DNA of 64,000 nt from Sinomonas atrocyanea (lineage in GTDB: Bacteria; Actinomycetota; Actinomycetes; Actinomycetales; Micrococcaceae): contig NZ_JAUSTE010000011.1 in the NCBI RefSeq assembly GCF_030812675.1, positions 1-64,000 on the forward strand, in the 5' to 3' direction. Both the position numbers and the translations under genes were made by a program. Shown piece by piece: positions 47,907 to 56,976 of the stretch (positions are counted from its first letter, which is position 1; each line of letters starts with the position of its first letter). Under the pieces are notes generated by a model that worked only from the letters and a program-made list of their open reading frames with translations, was not told where the DNA came from and made no database searches.

Positions 47907-49241
47907 ATGCTGGGCAGCGGTCCGACAGTGTCCTCTGTGAGGCGCGAGGCAGTCCGCGAATACTTGGCCGGTGCGCTCTGGGCGATGCCGACTGCTGCGG
48001 TCATCCTTGCGCTCATCCTCGGGGCTGGACTGTCCTCGGTCCTCGTCGATCCCGCCTCTCCGTTCGCTGTCCTCCTGTTCCAGGGAACGTCCGACGACGC
48101 GCGCAACCTCCTCGTGAGCATCGCCAGCACCATGGTCACGGTCATCGCCCTCGTGCTCGGCCTCACGGTGGTGGCTCTCCAGCTCGCGTCGACGCAGTTC
48201 AGCCCTCGGCTGCTGAGGAACTTCCTCCGCGACCTCCCCAATCAGCTCACCTTGAGCATCTTCGTCGCGACCTTCGCCTACAGCACCGCAGGGCTGTACA
48301 CGGTCGGCATTGCCAGCGGGCAGCGCGTCGAGACCTACCCTCGACTAGCCGTCAGCGGCGCCTTGTTCCTTCTGTTCGTCAGCATGGTCATGCTCGTCTT
48401 CTTCGTGCATCACCTCGCCCATTCGATCCAGATCGACCATGTGATGAAGGGCGTCGAGAAGGCGACGCTGGGGGTGCTCGAGCGCTCCTTCATAGCGGGC
48501 GATCCGCAGGTGAGCCTCCCGGGGCCGCCCGAAGGCGCGGCCGTCCTGGAGGCGACGCGGTCCGGGTACGTCCAGGCGATCCATGCCGAAGCCTTCGTCG
48601 GGGCTCTGGAGGCCAGAGGACTGAGCGCCCGGATCGTGCCCATGGTCGGACGCCACGTCGTCGCCGGGACGCCGCTCGCGTGGGTCTGGGACACGGACAG
48701 CACCGGCCCCCGTTCCCTCGACCCGCAGTCTCGGACCGAGCTGCGCCGGGCCCTCATGCGAACCGTCAGGGTCGGGTACGAGCGCACCCTCGAGCAGGAC
48801 ATCGCCTTCGGCATCCGCCAGCTCGCCGATATCTCCTCCAAGGCGCTCTCGCCCGCGGTCAACGACCCGTACACGGCGAACCAGGCTGTGGACCACCTGG
48901 CCTCGATCCTCGCTGCCCTCACCGTCCGGCAGCACGGCCCTTACGCCGTGAAGGACCGGCAGGGACTGGTACGGCTGCACGTGCCCGCGCGGGACTTCGA
49001 GTACCTCCTGGAGCTCGCCCTCGGCCAGGTGCGCCGCTATGGGGCCAACGAGCCGCGCGTGGTCCGCGCTCTCCTGCGGGTGTGCCGCGATGTCGGATCG
49101 CTCAGCGGGGAGGACCACCGCACCGTCGTCCGTCGCTACGTCGAGACGCTCCTCGACGACGTCCGGCGCATGGTTCCCCAGGCTGCGGACCGCGAGCCCC
49201 TGCTCGCGGAAGGGGCCGCGGTTCTGGCAGCGCTGGCCTGA
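47907..49241 (+). CDS. DUF2254 membrane protein
   Basis: 444 residues: four N-terminal helices (about 20-170, including VSIASTMVTVIALVLGLTVVALQLASTQFSPRLLRNF in segments) and a C-terminal cytosolic region with RTVRVGYERTLEQDIAFGIRQLADISSKALSPAVNDPYTA in segments, the hallmark of DUF2254. Function unknown. The ATG at 47907 is the first start; GTG codons at 47928 and 47937 are also possible because no ribosome site is clear. Divergent from the tryptophan genes. Confidence 0.8.
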   Translation: MLGSGPTVSSVRREAVREYLAGALWAMPTAAVILALILGAGLSSVLVDPASPFAVLLFQGTSDDARNLLVSIASTMVTVIALVLGLTVVALQLASTQFSPRLLRNFLRDLPNQLTLSIFVATFAYSTAGLYTVGIASGQRVETYPRLAVSGALFLLFVSMVMLVFFVHHLAHSIQIDHVMKGVEKATLGVLERSFIAGDPQVSLPGPPEGAAVLEATRSGYVQAIHAEAFVGALEARGLSARIVPMVGRHVVAGTPLAWVWDTDSTGPRSLDPQSRTELRRALMRTVRVGYERTLEQDIAFGIRQLADISSKALSPAVNDPYTANQAVDHLASILAALTVRQHGPYAVKDRQGLVRLHVPARDFEYLLELALGQVRRYGANEPRVVRALLRVCRDVGSLSGEDHRTVVRRYVETLLDDVRRMVPQAADREPLLAEGAAVLAALA

Positions 49242-49271
49242 CTTCCGGCGGCAGACCGCGGCGGAGCGCCC

Positions 49272-50678
49272 TCAGAGGCCGTCTTCGGCGAGGCCCTCCT
49301 CGGCCTCGGCCTCGGCGTTCCGCGTCCCCCGAGGCCTTCCGGCCTTCACCCAGGCGCCGAAGAGGCCAGCGGCGATCAGGCCGGCGGCGCCGAGGCTGAT
49401 GGCGGGGAGGCCGCGGGCGAGGTTGGCGGCCAGGGTGAAGGCCACGACCAGGGCGCCCGCGGCGTTCAGCACCAGGTGGCCGCGCCGCCCGTCACGGTGG
49501 GAGAACAGGGCCATGGACAGCAGCCCGGCAAGGAAGCTCAGGAAGACGGACACGGCGTAGAACAGCACGAGCTCCTGGTCGTCGCCGCCGGCGGCGGCCG
49601 TGGCGGCCGCGGCGAGGACGGCGAACACGACGGTCCCCCAGTAGGGGGTGTGGTGGACGTTGGTCCTGCCCAGGGGCACGGCGAGGATCCCCACGTTCTC
49701 GCCCCGGGCGGTCGTGTGCCGGGCAAGGGCCTTGAGCAGTCCGGGGCCCGCCTGGAAGGACGAGCTCGCGGCAGCGAGCAGCAGGAGCGCCGTGACCAGC
49801 TGGAACGCGGCGAAGACGGGGGCCGGGGCCACGAGGCGCGCCAGCTCGGCGATCTGGGTGCTCTCAGCCGGTGGGACGCCCACGCCAAGGCGGACAGCCT
49901 CGAAGGTCAGGCCGAGGGTGATCGCGCCGACGACCGCGAGGGTCAGCCACAGGGTCACCCGCCCGAATCCGACGCGTCCGGCATTGTCGAGCTGGCCGAG
50001 CTGGGCGATGGCCGAGGAGGGCGCCTCCACCCCGGTGGCCAGCGCCATCGCCACCGGGAACGCGAGCACGACGGCCAGGACCGGGCCCTGCCCGGCTGCC
50101 GTTCCCGGGTTCACCGCGGCGTGGGGCTGTGCGAAGAGCCCGAAGGCCAGCACGATGACGGCAACCGCGATGAATGCGAGTGTCATCGCAGCGAAGACCA
50201 GCCGCCCCAGATGCCCGAACCAAGTCATGCCGCCGACCACCAGCACCAGCGCGACGGCGAGGACGAGCCGCCACGGTGCGAGGACGGGGAAGTAGGCGAT
50301 CACCGCAGAGGCGCCGGCTGAGACGCTGATCGCGATGGTCAGGACGAAATCCACCACGAGCGCCCCGATCGGCAGGAAGGACCAGCCATCACCGAACGCC
50401 TCCCCCACGGCGGCCGAGGCACCCCCGCCGCCCGGGTACCGTCCCACGAGCTGGCGGTAGTTGAGGATCACGAGCGCAATGATCGCCACCACGAGCACCA
50501 TGGTGGGCGCGAGCAGGGCCAGATCGCCGTCCAGCGCGCGCAGGGCGGCCTCGATCGCGTAGGCGACTGAGGAGACCGGGTCCGCCATCACCGCGAAGGC
50601 GAACCCCAGGAGCAGGGCGGACCGTGAGCGCAGCAGGCCGGGACCGGACTGGGATGGGATGCGGGACGACATGCGCAC
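49272..50678 (-). CDS. APC-superfamily amino acid/polyamine permease
   Basis: 468 residues with about 12 helices: MADPVSSVAYAIEAALRAL, GRYPGGGGASAAVGEAFG and PFVAMALATGVEAPSSAIA-like motifs (FPVAMALATGVEAPSSAIAQ) of the APC family. The substrate is not evident. GGAGG lies 5 nt before GTG 50678. The upstream frame to 50918 has no homology. It is convergent with the DUF2254 gene, 30 bp apart. Confidence 0.8.
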   Translation of the reverse strand: MRMSSRIPSQSGPGLLRSRSALLLGFAFAVMADPVSSVAYAIEAALRALDGDLALLAPTMVLVVAIIALVILNYRQLVGRYPGGGGASAAVGEAFGDGWSFLPIGALVVDFVLTIAISVSAGASAVIAYFPVLAPWRLVLAVALVLVVGGMTWFGHLGRLVFAAMTLAFIAVAVIVLAFGLFAQPHAAVNPGTAAGQGPVLAVVLAFPVAMALATGVEAPSSAIAQLGQLDNAGRVGFGRVTLWLTLAVVGAITLGLTFEAVRLGVGVPPAESTQIAELARLVAPAPVFAAFQLVTALLLLAAASSSFQAGPGLLKALARHTTARGENVGILAVPLGRTNVHHTPYWGTVVFAVLAAAATAAAGGDDQELVLFYAVSVFLSFLAGLLSMALFSHRDGRRGHLVLNAAGALVVAFTLAANLARGLPAISLGAAGLIAAGLFGAWVKAGRPRGTRNAEAEAEEGLAEDGL

Positions 50679-50916
50679 GGGAACCTCCGGGCCAGGAGCA
50701 GGACCGACTTCAATGCCGACCAGACTTCCCGGCGCACCTGCCTCAGGATAAGGCCGCGGGGCCGCCCGCGGAGGGGCCTTTGCGGAACCTTTGCGTGCGA
50801 GGCCGCCCGCGGGTCGTACGCTCGCAGTTCTCGGCATCCTCCCTGCGTCTTCCCTCCATCGCTCAAACGGCGTAGACACGGGAGGGACAGCCCGCCCATC
50901 CCCAAGGAGCACCACC

Positions 50917-51918
50917 ATGCGCTACCGCAAGCTCGGCAGTTCAGACCTCGAAGTCTCGGAGATCTCCCTCGGCTCGTGGCTCACCTTCTCCGGCGGCATC
51001 GAACAGGAGCAGACCCAGGCCTGCACCGAGGCCGCCTTCGACGCCGGCATCAACTTCTTCGACACCGCGAACGTCTACGGGCGCGGGGCGTCGGAGACCG
51101 CGTGGGGCGACATCCTCTCGGCTCATCCTCGCGACTCCTACATCCTCGCGACCAAGGTCATGGGCCAGATGTCCGACGACCCGGCCGAGTCCGGCCTCTC
51201 CCCCGCGCAGATCGCCAAGCAGATCGACGCCTCGCTCTCGCGGCTGCAGACGGACTACGTGGACCTCTACCAGGCGCACCGCTTCGACACGTCGGTGCCG
51301 ATCGAGGACACCGTCGAGGCCTTCCAGAAGGTCGTCGAGCAGGGCAAGGCCCGCTACCTCGGCTTCAGCGAGTGGACCCCGGAGCAGATCCAGTCCGCGA
51401 TCGACATCGCCGGGCCGGACCTCTTCGTGTCCTCGCAGCCGCAGTACTCGATGCTCTGGCAGGCGCCCGAGGCCGAGGTCTTCGGGCTGTGCGCGGCCAA
51501 CGGCATCTCGCAGATCGTCTGGTCCCCGCTCGCGCAGGGCGTCCTCACCGGCAAGTACAGGCCCGGCCAGGACATCCCGGCGGACAGCCGCTTCGCCAAC
51601 GACTCCATGAATATGGCCAAGGACCTGGTGCTGTCCGACCCGGTCCTCGAGGCCGTGCAGCGCCTCGTCCCCATCGCTGAGGGCGCCGGGATGAGCCTGC
51701 CGACCATGGCCCTCGCATGGGTCCTGCGCCGCAGCGAGCTCGCCTCCGCGATCACCGGCGCGTCCCGCCCCGAGCAGGTGCACGCGAACGCGGCCGCGTC
51801 CGGGGTGGAGCTGTCCGCGGACGTCCTCAGCGCGATCGACGAGGCCCTCGGCGACGTCCCGGTCCGCGGACCGAGGCTTGCCCCCAACGCCCGGGAAGGG
51901 GTCCTGCACCGGGGCTGA
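50917..51918 (+). CDS. Aldo/keto reductase
   Basis: 333 residues of the AKR (Kvbeta/YghZ-like) type: FFDTANVYGRGASE (catalytic Asp/Tyr), ILATKVMG (Lys), YQAHRFD (His) and the NADPH-binding TGASRPEQVH near the end. It reduces aldehydes or ketones; the substrate is unknown. AAGGAG lies 7 nt before the ATG. Confidence 0.88.
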   Translation: MRYRKLGSSDLEVSEISLGSWLTFSGGIEQEQTQACTEAAFDAGINFFDTANVYGRGASETAWGDILSAHPRDSYILATKVMGQMSDDPAESGLSPAQIAKQIDASLSRLQTDYVDLYQAHRFDTSVPIEDTVEAFQKVVEQGKARYLGFSEWTPEQIQSAIDIAGPDLFVSSQPQYSMLWQAPEAEVFGLCAANGISQIVWSPLAQGVLTGKYRPGQDIPADSRFANDSMNMAKDLVLSDPVLEAVQRLVPIAEGAGMSLPTMALAWVLRRSELASAITGASRPEQVHANAAASGVELSADVLSAIDEALGDVPVRGPRLAPNAREGVLHRG

Positions 51919-51938
51919 CGGCTCCGATCCGCGGGGCG

Positions 51939-51969
51939 GCCGGCGCGGAAGGCGAGGGCGCGCGCCGGC
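51939..51969. terminator. Bidirectional hairpin between AKR and SDR genes
   Basis: GCCGGCGCG (51939-51947) pairs with CGCGCCGGC (51961-51969) around a 13-nt loop, between the convergent genes ending at 51918 and 52019. Confidence 0.5.
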
Positions 51970-52018
51970 GGTGTCCACGCGCCGTCGTGCACCCGGCCGC
52001 GCTGCGGCCCGGCTGGCC

Positions 52019-52855
52019 TCAGGCCCCCGGTTCCCCGGCGACCCAGGCGCGGGTCACCCCGAGCACGCGCTCCCCGTCGAGGTCGGCGAGCGAGGCGCCG
52101 ACGAAGCGGACCGCGGCCTCGGAGGTCTGCCAGCGGAAGCGGTAGTCCGCCGAGGTCGCGGCATCCGCGATCACCGCCCCGGCCTCCGCGGCGGCCTGGG
52201 CCCCTGCGAAGGCGCCCGAGGCGCGCGCGAGGTAGGCGTCGAGCTGCGCGCCGTACGCGCCGATGTCGGCGGGGCGCTCGACGTTCGCGACGAACTCGCT
52301 CGCCACCGCGGCCGGCTCGACGACGCTCACGCGCACGCCGAACGGCTCGACGACAGGCGCGAGTGACTGCATGAAGCCCTCGATGGCGAACTTCGCACCG
52401 CAGTACGCGTCCGCGAACGGCTGGCCGACGGCCCCGCCCACGCTCGTCACGGTCACGATGCGGCCGTGGCGGCGCTCCCGCATGCCGGGCAGGACGAGCT
52501 TGGCCAGGTGCACCGGCGCGAGGTAGTTGACCTCGAGCTGGTCCCGGACCACTTTCATCGGCAGCTGCTCGGCCGTCCCGACGCAGCCCCTCCCGGCGTT
52601 GTTGACCAGGACGTCGATCCGGCCGTGGTCGGCGGCCACCGCGGCCACGAGAGCCTCCGCGGCGGGGTGGTCCACGACGTCGAGGGCGCGGATGTCGAGC
52701 ACGACGCCGGCCGCCTCGGCCGCCGCTCGGAGGTCCCCGGCCCGCGTGGTGTCCCGCATCGTCGCGACCACGGCCAGGCCGCGGCGGGCGAGTTCGACGG
52801 CGGCATGCAGCCCCATCCCCGACGAGGTTCCTGTGACGAGCGCAACATCAGGCAT
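52019..52855 (-). CDS. SDR-family oxidoreductase
   Basis: 278 residues: TGTSSGMG cofactor loop, NNAG, a Ser in TVTSVGG and YCGAK in place of the usual YxxSK (the Lys is kept). This is the classical SDR layout, similar to retinol/steroid-type dehydrogenases. Substrate unknown. ATG 52855 is taken as the start; GTG 52861 two codons upstream is possible, and neither has a good ribosome site. Divergent from mobA. Confidence 0.8.
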   Translation of the reverse strand: MPDVALVTGTSSGMGLHAAVELARRGLAVVATMRDTTRAGDLRAAAEAAGVVLDIRALDVVDHPAAEALVAAVAADHGRIDVLVNNAGRGCVGTAEQLPMKVVRDQLEVNYLAPVHLAKLVLPGMRERRHGRIVTVTSVGGAVGQPFADAYCGAKFAIEGFMQSLAPVVEPFGVRVSVVEPAAVASEFVANVERPADIGAYGAQLDAYLARASGAFAGAQAAAEAGAVIADAATSADYRFRWQTSEAAVRFVGASLADLDGERVLGVTRAWVAGEPGA

Positions 52856-53005
52856 GCGCACACGGTATCCGAGCGCACCCCTTCCGCCGACCGGAGTCTG
52901 GGATCCGAGACCCCGCCAGAGCGCGCGAAGAGCCGCCGACGGCGCCCGTTACCCGGCCTTGTGGCGCGCCCCACTCCTCGCGTACCATCGTTGTGAGCGA
53001 TATTA

Positions 53006-53031
53006 GAACACCGTGTTCCATTATCGAACAC
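53006..53031 (+). promoter_or_regulatory. IclR-type operator upstream of mobA
   Basis: GTGTTCCATTATCGAACAC (53013-53031) has the same 7-5-7 layout as the pcaH operator, with one arm mismatch. A further GAACAC at 53006-53011 makes a second, tight palindrome GAACACCGTGTTC. The region lies 66-91 bp before the mobA start within an AT-rich patch and should regulate it. Confidence 0.6.
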
Positions 53032-53096
53032 AGCAGATATCGGACAGGCAATGCGATGGCGAGTGGTCGCCACCCCACAGAGAAGTGAGGAAACCC

Positions 53097-54998
53097 GTGC
53101 AGTTCCACCATCACGGCTACGTCTCCACGAACCCCAAGGTTCAGCCGGCCGCGGGCGTCGGCCTCAACCGCCCCGAGGAGCTCCCCGACCAGGTCGACGT
53201 CCTGATCATCGGCACGGGCCCCGCCGGCATGATCACCGCCGCGCAGCTCTCCCAGTTCCCGGACGTGACCACGCGCATCATCGAGCGCCGCCCCGGCCGC
53301 CTCGAGATCGGCCAGGCTGACGGCATCCAGGCGCGCAGCGTCGAGACCTTCCAGGCGTTCGGCTTCGCACCCGAGATCATCGCCGAGGCCTACCACATCA
53401 CCGAGATGAACTTCTGGAGCCCAGACCCCGAGGACCCGCACAACATCGTGCGGACCTCCCGCGCGGTCGACGACGAGATGGGCATCAGCGAGTTCCCGCA
53501 CCTGATCGTGAACCAGGCCCGGGTCCTCGACTACTTCGCCGACGTCATGCGGAACTCGCCGACCCGGATGACCCCGGACTACGGCTGGGAGTTCCTCGGC
53601 CTCGAGATCGGCGAGGGCGAGTACCCCGTCACCGTGCGGATCGTCGGCTCGGGCCACGACAACCAGGGCCAGGAGCGCACCATCAGCGCCAAGTACGTGG
53701 TCGGCTCGGACGGCGCGCGCTCCAAGGTGCGCGATGCGATCGGCTGCGAGATGAGCGGCGACCGCGCCAACCACGCGTGGGGCGTCATGGACGTCCTGGC
53801 CAACACGGACTTCCCGGACATCCGCACCAAGTGCGCCATCCAGTCCCACGACGGCGGCAGCATCCTGCACATCCCGCGCGAGGGCGGCTACCTGTTCCGC
53901 ATGTACGTGGACCTCGGCGTGGTGCCGGATGACGACCACGGCAAGATCCGCCAGACGCCCCTCGAGGAGATCATCGCCCGCGCGAACAAGATCCTCCACC
54001 CGTACAGCGTTGACGTGAAGAGCGTCGCCTGGAACAGCGTCTACGAGGTGGGCCACCGCGTGACCCACCGCTTCGACGACGTCCCCACCGAGCTCGCCGG
54101 CACCCGCACCCCCCGCGTGTTCATCACCGGCGACGCGTGCCACACCCACAGCGCCAAGGCCGGCCAGGGCATGAACGTCTCGATGCAGGACGGCTTCAAC
54201 ATCGGCTGGAAGCTCGGCCACGTCCTCGAGGGCCGCAGCCCCGAGAGCCTGCTGTCGACCTACACCGCCGAGCGCCAGGTCATCGCGCAGAACCTCATCG
54301 ACTTCGACCGCACCTGGTCCTCGATGATGGCCAAGAAGCCCGAGGAGTTCGAGAACCCCCAGGAGCTCGCCGACTTCTACGTGCGCACCGCGGAGTTCCC
54401 CGCCGGGTTCATGACCGAGTACACCGAGTCCATGATCGTGGGCGCTCCCAAGCACCAGGCCCTCGCCACCGGGTTCCCCGTGGGCAAGCGCTTCAAGTCG
54501 GCCCGCGCCGCCCGGATCTGCGACACGAACCCGCTCCACCTCGGCCACCTGGCCGCGGCGGACGGCCGCTGGCGCATCTACGTCTTCGCCGATGCCGCCA
54601 AGCCCGGCACGCCCGACTCGACGCTCGCCAAGTTCGCGGACTGGCTCGCCACCGACCCGGCCTCCCCGGTCGTCGCGACCCCGGACGGCCTGGACCGCAA
54701 CGCGTGGTTCGACGTCAAGGTGATCTACCAGCAGGACCACCGCTCCTTCGACCTGAACGACGTCCCCGCCGTCTTCAAGCCCCAGGTCGGCGAGTTCGGC
54801 CTGAACGACCTCGAGAACGTCTTCGGCACCCTGGCCGACGACGACATCTTCGCCGAGCGCGGGATCGACCGCGACGGCGTGGTCGTGGTGGTCCGCCCCG
54901 ACCAGTACGTCGCCGACGTCCTGCCCCTCGCGGCCACCGACGAGCTCGGCGCGTTCTTCGCCGGCGTCCTCAAGGGCCGCACGGCAGCGCAGGTCTGA
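53097..54998 (+). CDS. mobA: 3-hydroxybenzoate 4-monooxygenase
   Basis: 633 residues of the phenol-hydroxylase-like group A flavoprotein family: VDVLIIGTGPAGMITAAQL (FAD), the DG motif in VVGSDGARSKVRDAIG, and FITGDACHTHSAKAGQGMNVSMQDG (second FAD/NADPH motif), then a thioredoxin-like C-terminal domain (about 450-633). The opening MQFHHHGYVS-type sequence resembles known MobA proteins, which make protocatechuate from 3-hydroxybenzoate; phenol 2-monooxygenase is the alternative. I set the start at GTG 53097, which has GAGG 5-6 nt upstream; the longer frame from 53013 includes the operator. Confidence 0.82.
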   Translation: MQFHHHGYVSTNPKVQPAAGVGLNRPEELPDQVDVLIIGTGPAGMITAAQLSQFPDVTTRIIERRPGRLEIGQADGIQARSVETFQAFGFAPEIIAEAYHITEMNFWSPDPEDPHNIVRTSRAVDDEMGISEFPHLIVNQARVLDYFADVMRNSPTRMTPDYGWEFLGLEIGEGEYPVTVRIVGSGHDNQGQERTISAKYVVGSDGARSKVRDAIGCEMSGDRANHAWGVMDVLANTDFPDIRTKCAIQSHDGGSILHIPREGGYLFRMYVDLGVVPDDDHGKIRQTPLEEIIARANKILHPYSVDVKSVAWNSVYEVGHRVTHRFDDVPTELAGTRTPRVFITGDACHTHSAKAGQGMNVSMQDGFNIGWKLGHVLEGRSPESLLSTYTAERQVIAQNLIDFDRTWSSMMAKKPEEFENPQELADFYVRTAEFPAGFMTEYTESMIVGAPKHQALATGFPVGKRFKSARAARICDTNPLHLGHLAAADGRWRIYVFADAAKPGTPDSTLAKFADWLATDPASPVVATPDGLDRNAWFDVKVIYQQDHRSFDLNDVPAVFKPQVGEFGLNDLENVFGTLADDDIFAERGIDRDGVVVVVRPDQYVADVLPLAATDELGAFFAGVLKGRTAAQV

Positions 54999-55025
54999 GC
55001 AGGCCGGCCGGCCGCTTCGCGAAGC

Positions 55026-55075
55026 ACGACGGCGCGGGGTCGCCTTCCGTACGGGAGGCGGCCCCGCGCCGTCGT
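55026..55075 (+). terminator. Terminator hairpin after mobA
   Basis: 19-bp arms at 55026-55044 and 55057-55075 (ACGACGGCGCGGGGTCGCC with one G-T pair) flank a 12-nt loop, 28 bp after the mobA stop. No clear T-run follows. Confidence 0.7.
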
Positions 55076-55163
55076 CGTCCGCGGAATGTTTCTCGGAGCG
55101 CTCGGAGGGGAAACCTCGAACCACTCGAGCACCACGCGAAACACCCGAACGGAAGGCACTGCC

Positions 55164-55919
55164 ATGATTGACTCACTCACCGCGGGTCTCGCCGAAGTGG
55201 CGCGGTTCGTCCCCCAGTTCCTGCTCTTCCTCGTCATCCTCATCGTGGGGCTGCTGGTGGCCAAGGCCATCGCCAAGGCGCTCTCCCGGCTCCTGACCAA
55301 GGTCGGGTTCGACCGCTGGGTCGAGCGCGGCGGCGTCAAGCGGGCCCTCGCCAATTCGAATCTCGACGCGAGCGAGATCGTCTCGAAGATCATCTACTAC
55401 GCGCTCGTGCTCTTCGTGCTCCAGTTCGCCTTCGGCGTCTTCGGGCCCAACCCGGTCAGCACGCTGCTGGCCGCCATCATCGCCTTCCTGCCCAAGATCG
55501 TGGTGGCCATCATCATCGTGATCGTGGCCGCCGCCATCGCGGCCGCGGTCAAGACGCTCATCCAGGGCTCGCTCGGCGGCCTCTCGTACGGCCGCACCCT
55601 GGCCAACATCGCGAGCATCTTCATCATCGGGATCGGCGTCATCGCCGCCCTCAACCAGGTGGACATCGCGGTCACGGTCACGACGCCGATCCTCATCGCG
55701 GTCCTCGCGGCGATCGTCGGCGTGGTCATCGTCGGTGTCGGCGGCGGCCTCATCAAGCCCATGTCCCAGCGCTGGGAGCGCTACCTCTCGCGGGCCGAAG
55801 AGGAGGCCCCGCGCGTCAAGGCCCACGCCGAGTCCGCTCCCCCGGCGAGCGAGCAGATCAAGCAGGCCGCCCGCGCGCACATGCCCGACTCGTCCGACGG
55901 CGGCGCCCACAAGTACTGA
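55164..55919 (+). CDS. CmpX-like small mechanosensitive-channel-related membrane protein
   Basis: 251 residues with five hydrophobic segments: an N-terminal helix (FLLFLVILIVGLLVAKAIAKAL), then pairs rich in Ala/Ile/Val (AIIAFLPKIVVAIIIVIVAAAIA). The repeated layout resembles the N-terminal TM region of CmpX/MscS-related proteins, without the large MscS beta domain. Probably linked to envelope stress; this is inferred from its neighbours. GGAAGG lies 7 nt before the ATG. Confidence 0.7.
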   Translation: MIDSLTAGLAEVARFVPQFLLFLVILIVGLLVAKAIAKALSRLLTKVGFDRWVERGGVKRALANSNLDASEIVSKIIYYALVLFVLQFAFGVFGPNPVSTLLAAIIAFLPKIVVAIIIVIVAAAIAAAVKTLIQGSLGGLSYGRTLANIASIFIIGIGVIAALNQVDIAVTVTTPILIAVLAAIVGVVIVGVGGGLIKPMSQRWERYLSRAEEEAPRVKAHAESAPPASEQIKQAARAHMPDSSDGGAHKY

Positions 55920-55988
55920 GCGCACACTGGTACTGACGGCGTGCGACCTGGCCAGACAACGACACCCCCGCGCGAAGGAGGAACCGCG

Positions 55989-56495
55989 ATGCTCACCAAC
56001 GCAGACCTCGAGGACCTCAAGGACGGCCACGGCGACGTGGTCTCCCAGGACGGGGAGAAGATCGGCGGGATCGGCGACTTCTACCTCGACGACGAGACCG
56101 ACGTCCCCACGTGGGTCACGGTGAAGACGGGGCTCTTCGGGACCAAGGAGTCCTTCGTGCCCCTCGAAGGGGCGAGGATCGCCGAGGAGAACCTCGTGGT
56201 CCCCTACTCGAAGGAGCACGTCAAGGACGCCCCCCGGGTGGACGCGGACGAGCGGCTCGAGCCCGGCGAGGAGGACCGCCTCTACCGCCACTACGGCCGC
56301 TCGGCTCCGACGGCGCTGGCGGACACCGAGCGCGCGCAGAACGAGGTGGCCCTGCAGGAGGGCCCAGTCGGGAAGCAGCTGCGGGAGGGCCGCCTCCGCA
56401 GGCACCCCCTCGGAACCAGCATGAACCAGCCGATCCCGGTGCAGACCACGCCCGCCGACGGCACCCCGGTCGAGACGGACAAGGAGTCCTCATGA
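55989..56495 (+). CDS. PRC-barrel domain protein
   Basis: 168 residues: an N-terminal PRC barrel (about 8-85; GDVVSQDGEKIGGIGDFYLDDETDVPTWVTV in parts is typical of actinobacterial stress PRC proteins) and a charged C terminus (about 90-168). Such proteins are usually membrane- or RNA-associated; the function here is unknown. AAGGAGGAA lies 6 nt before the ATG. The stop overlaps the next start (ATGA). Confidence 0.82.
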   Translation: MLTNADLEDLKDGHGDVVSQDGEKIGGIGDFYLDDETDVPTWVTVKTGLFGTKESFVPLEGARIAEENLVVPYSKEHVKDAPRVDADERLEPGEEDRLYRHYGRSAPTALADTERAQNEVALQEGPVGKQLREGRLRRHPLGTSMNQPIPVQTTPADGTPVETDKESS

Positions 56496-56905
56496 GCACG
56501 GATCCCGCTGAGGGACACGACGTGACCAGGTCGCGGGTCCCCGAAGGCTCGTCCGTTCCCCCGCCCTCAGCTCGGCCGGCCTCCGGCCCCGCCTCCGAGA
56601 CTCCGCCCTCCGGGGTCTCGGAGGAGCGGCCGGGGCGGCAGGGCGTGTCCCGCGCCGGGGCCACCTGGACCGCGGTTATCGCGGGGCTCGTGGTGTTCAT
56701 CCTGCTCGTGGTGTTCTTCATCCAGAACCAGGACATGGTCCAAGTCCACTTCCTCGGCCTGATCGGGCCGGTGCCGCTGGGCCTGGCGCTGTTCATCGCG
56801 GCGGTCGCCGGCGGGGTGCTCGTGGCGATCGCCGGGGCCATCCGCATCATCCAGCTCCGCGCGGCCGCGCGCCGCGCCCGGCGCACCACGCCCCCGGGGC
56901 GTTAG
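56492..56905 (+). CDS. LapA-domain membrane protein
   Basis: 137 residues: a disordered Ser/Pro/Glu-rich N terminus (1-50), then two helices with the LapA/DUF1049 pattern (VVFFIQNQDMVQVHFLGL and LALFIAAVAGGVLVAIAGAI) and a basic tail. It completes the three-gene unit with the channel-like and PRC genes, and it overlaps the latter by 4 bp. Confidence 0.8.
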   Translation: MSTDPAEGHDVTRSRVPEGSSVPPPSARPASGPASETPPSGVSEERPGRQGVSRAGATWTAVIAGLVVFILLVVFFIQNQDMVQVHFLGLIGPVPLGLALFIAAVAGGVLVAIAGAIRIIQLRAAARRARRTTPPGR

Positions 56906-56917
56906 GGAGCATCTGTC

Positions 56918-56961
56918 CTGAACCGGGGCGCTCCCGTCTTGGCGGGAGCGCCCCGGTTCAG
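56918..56961. terminator. Strong bidirectional terminator
   Basis: CTGAACCGGGGCGCTCCCG (56918-56936) and its exact complement (56943-56961) form a 19-bp stem with a 6-nt loop. It lies between the LapA gene and the convergent gene that ends at 56977. Confidence 0.85.
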
Positions 56962-56976
56962 CTGTGTCTGGGGCCG

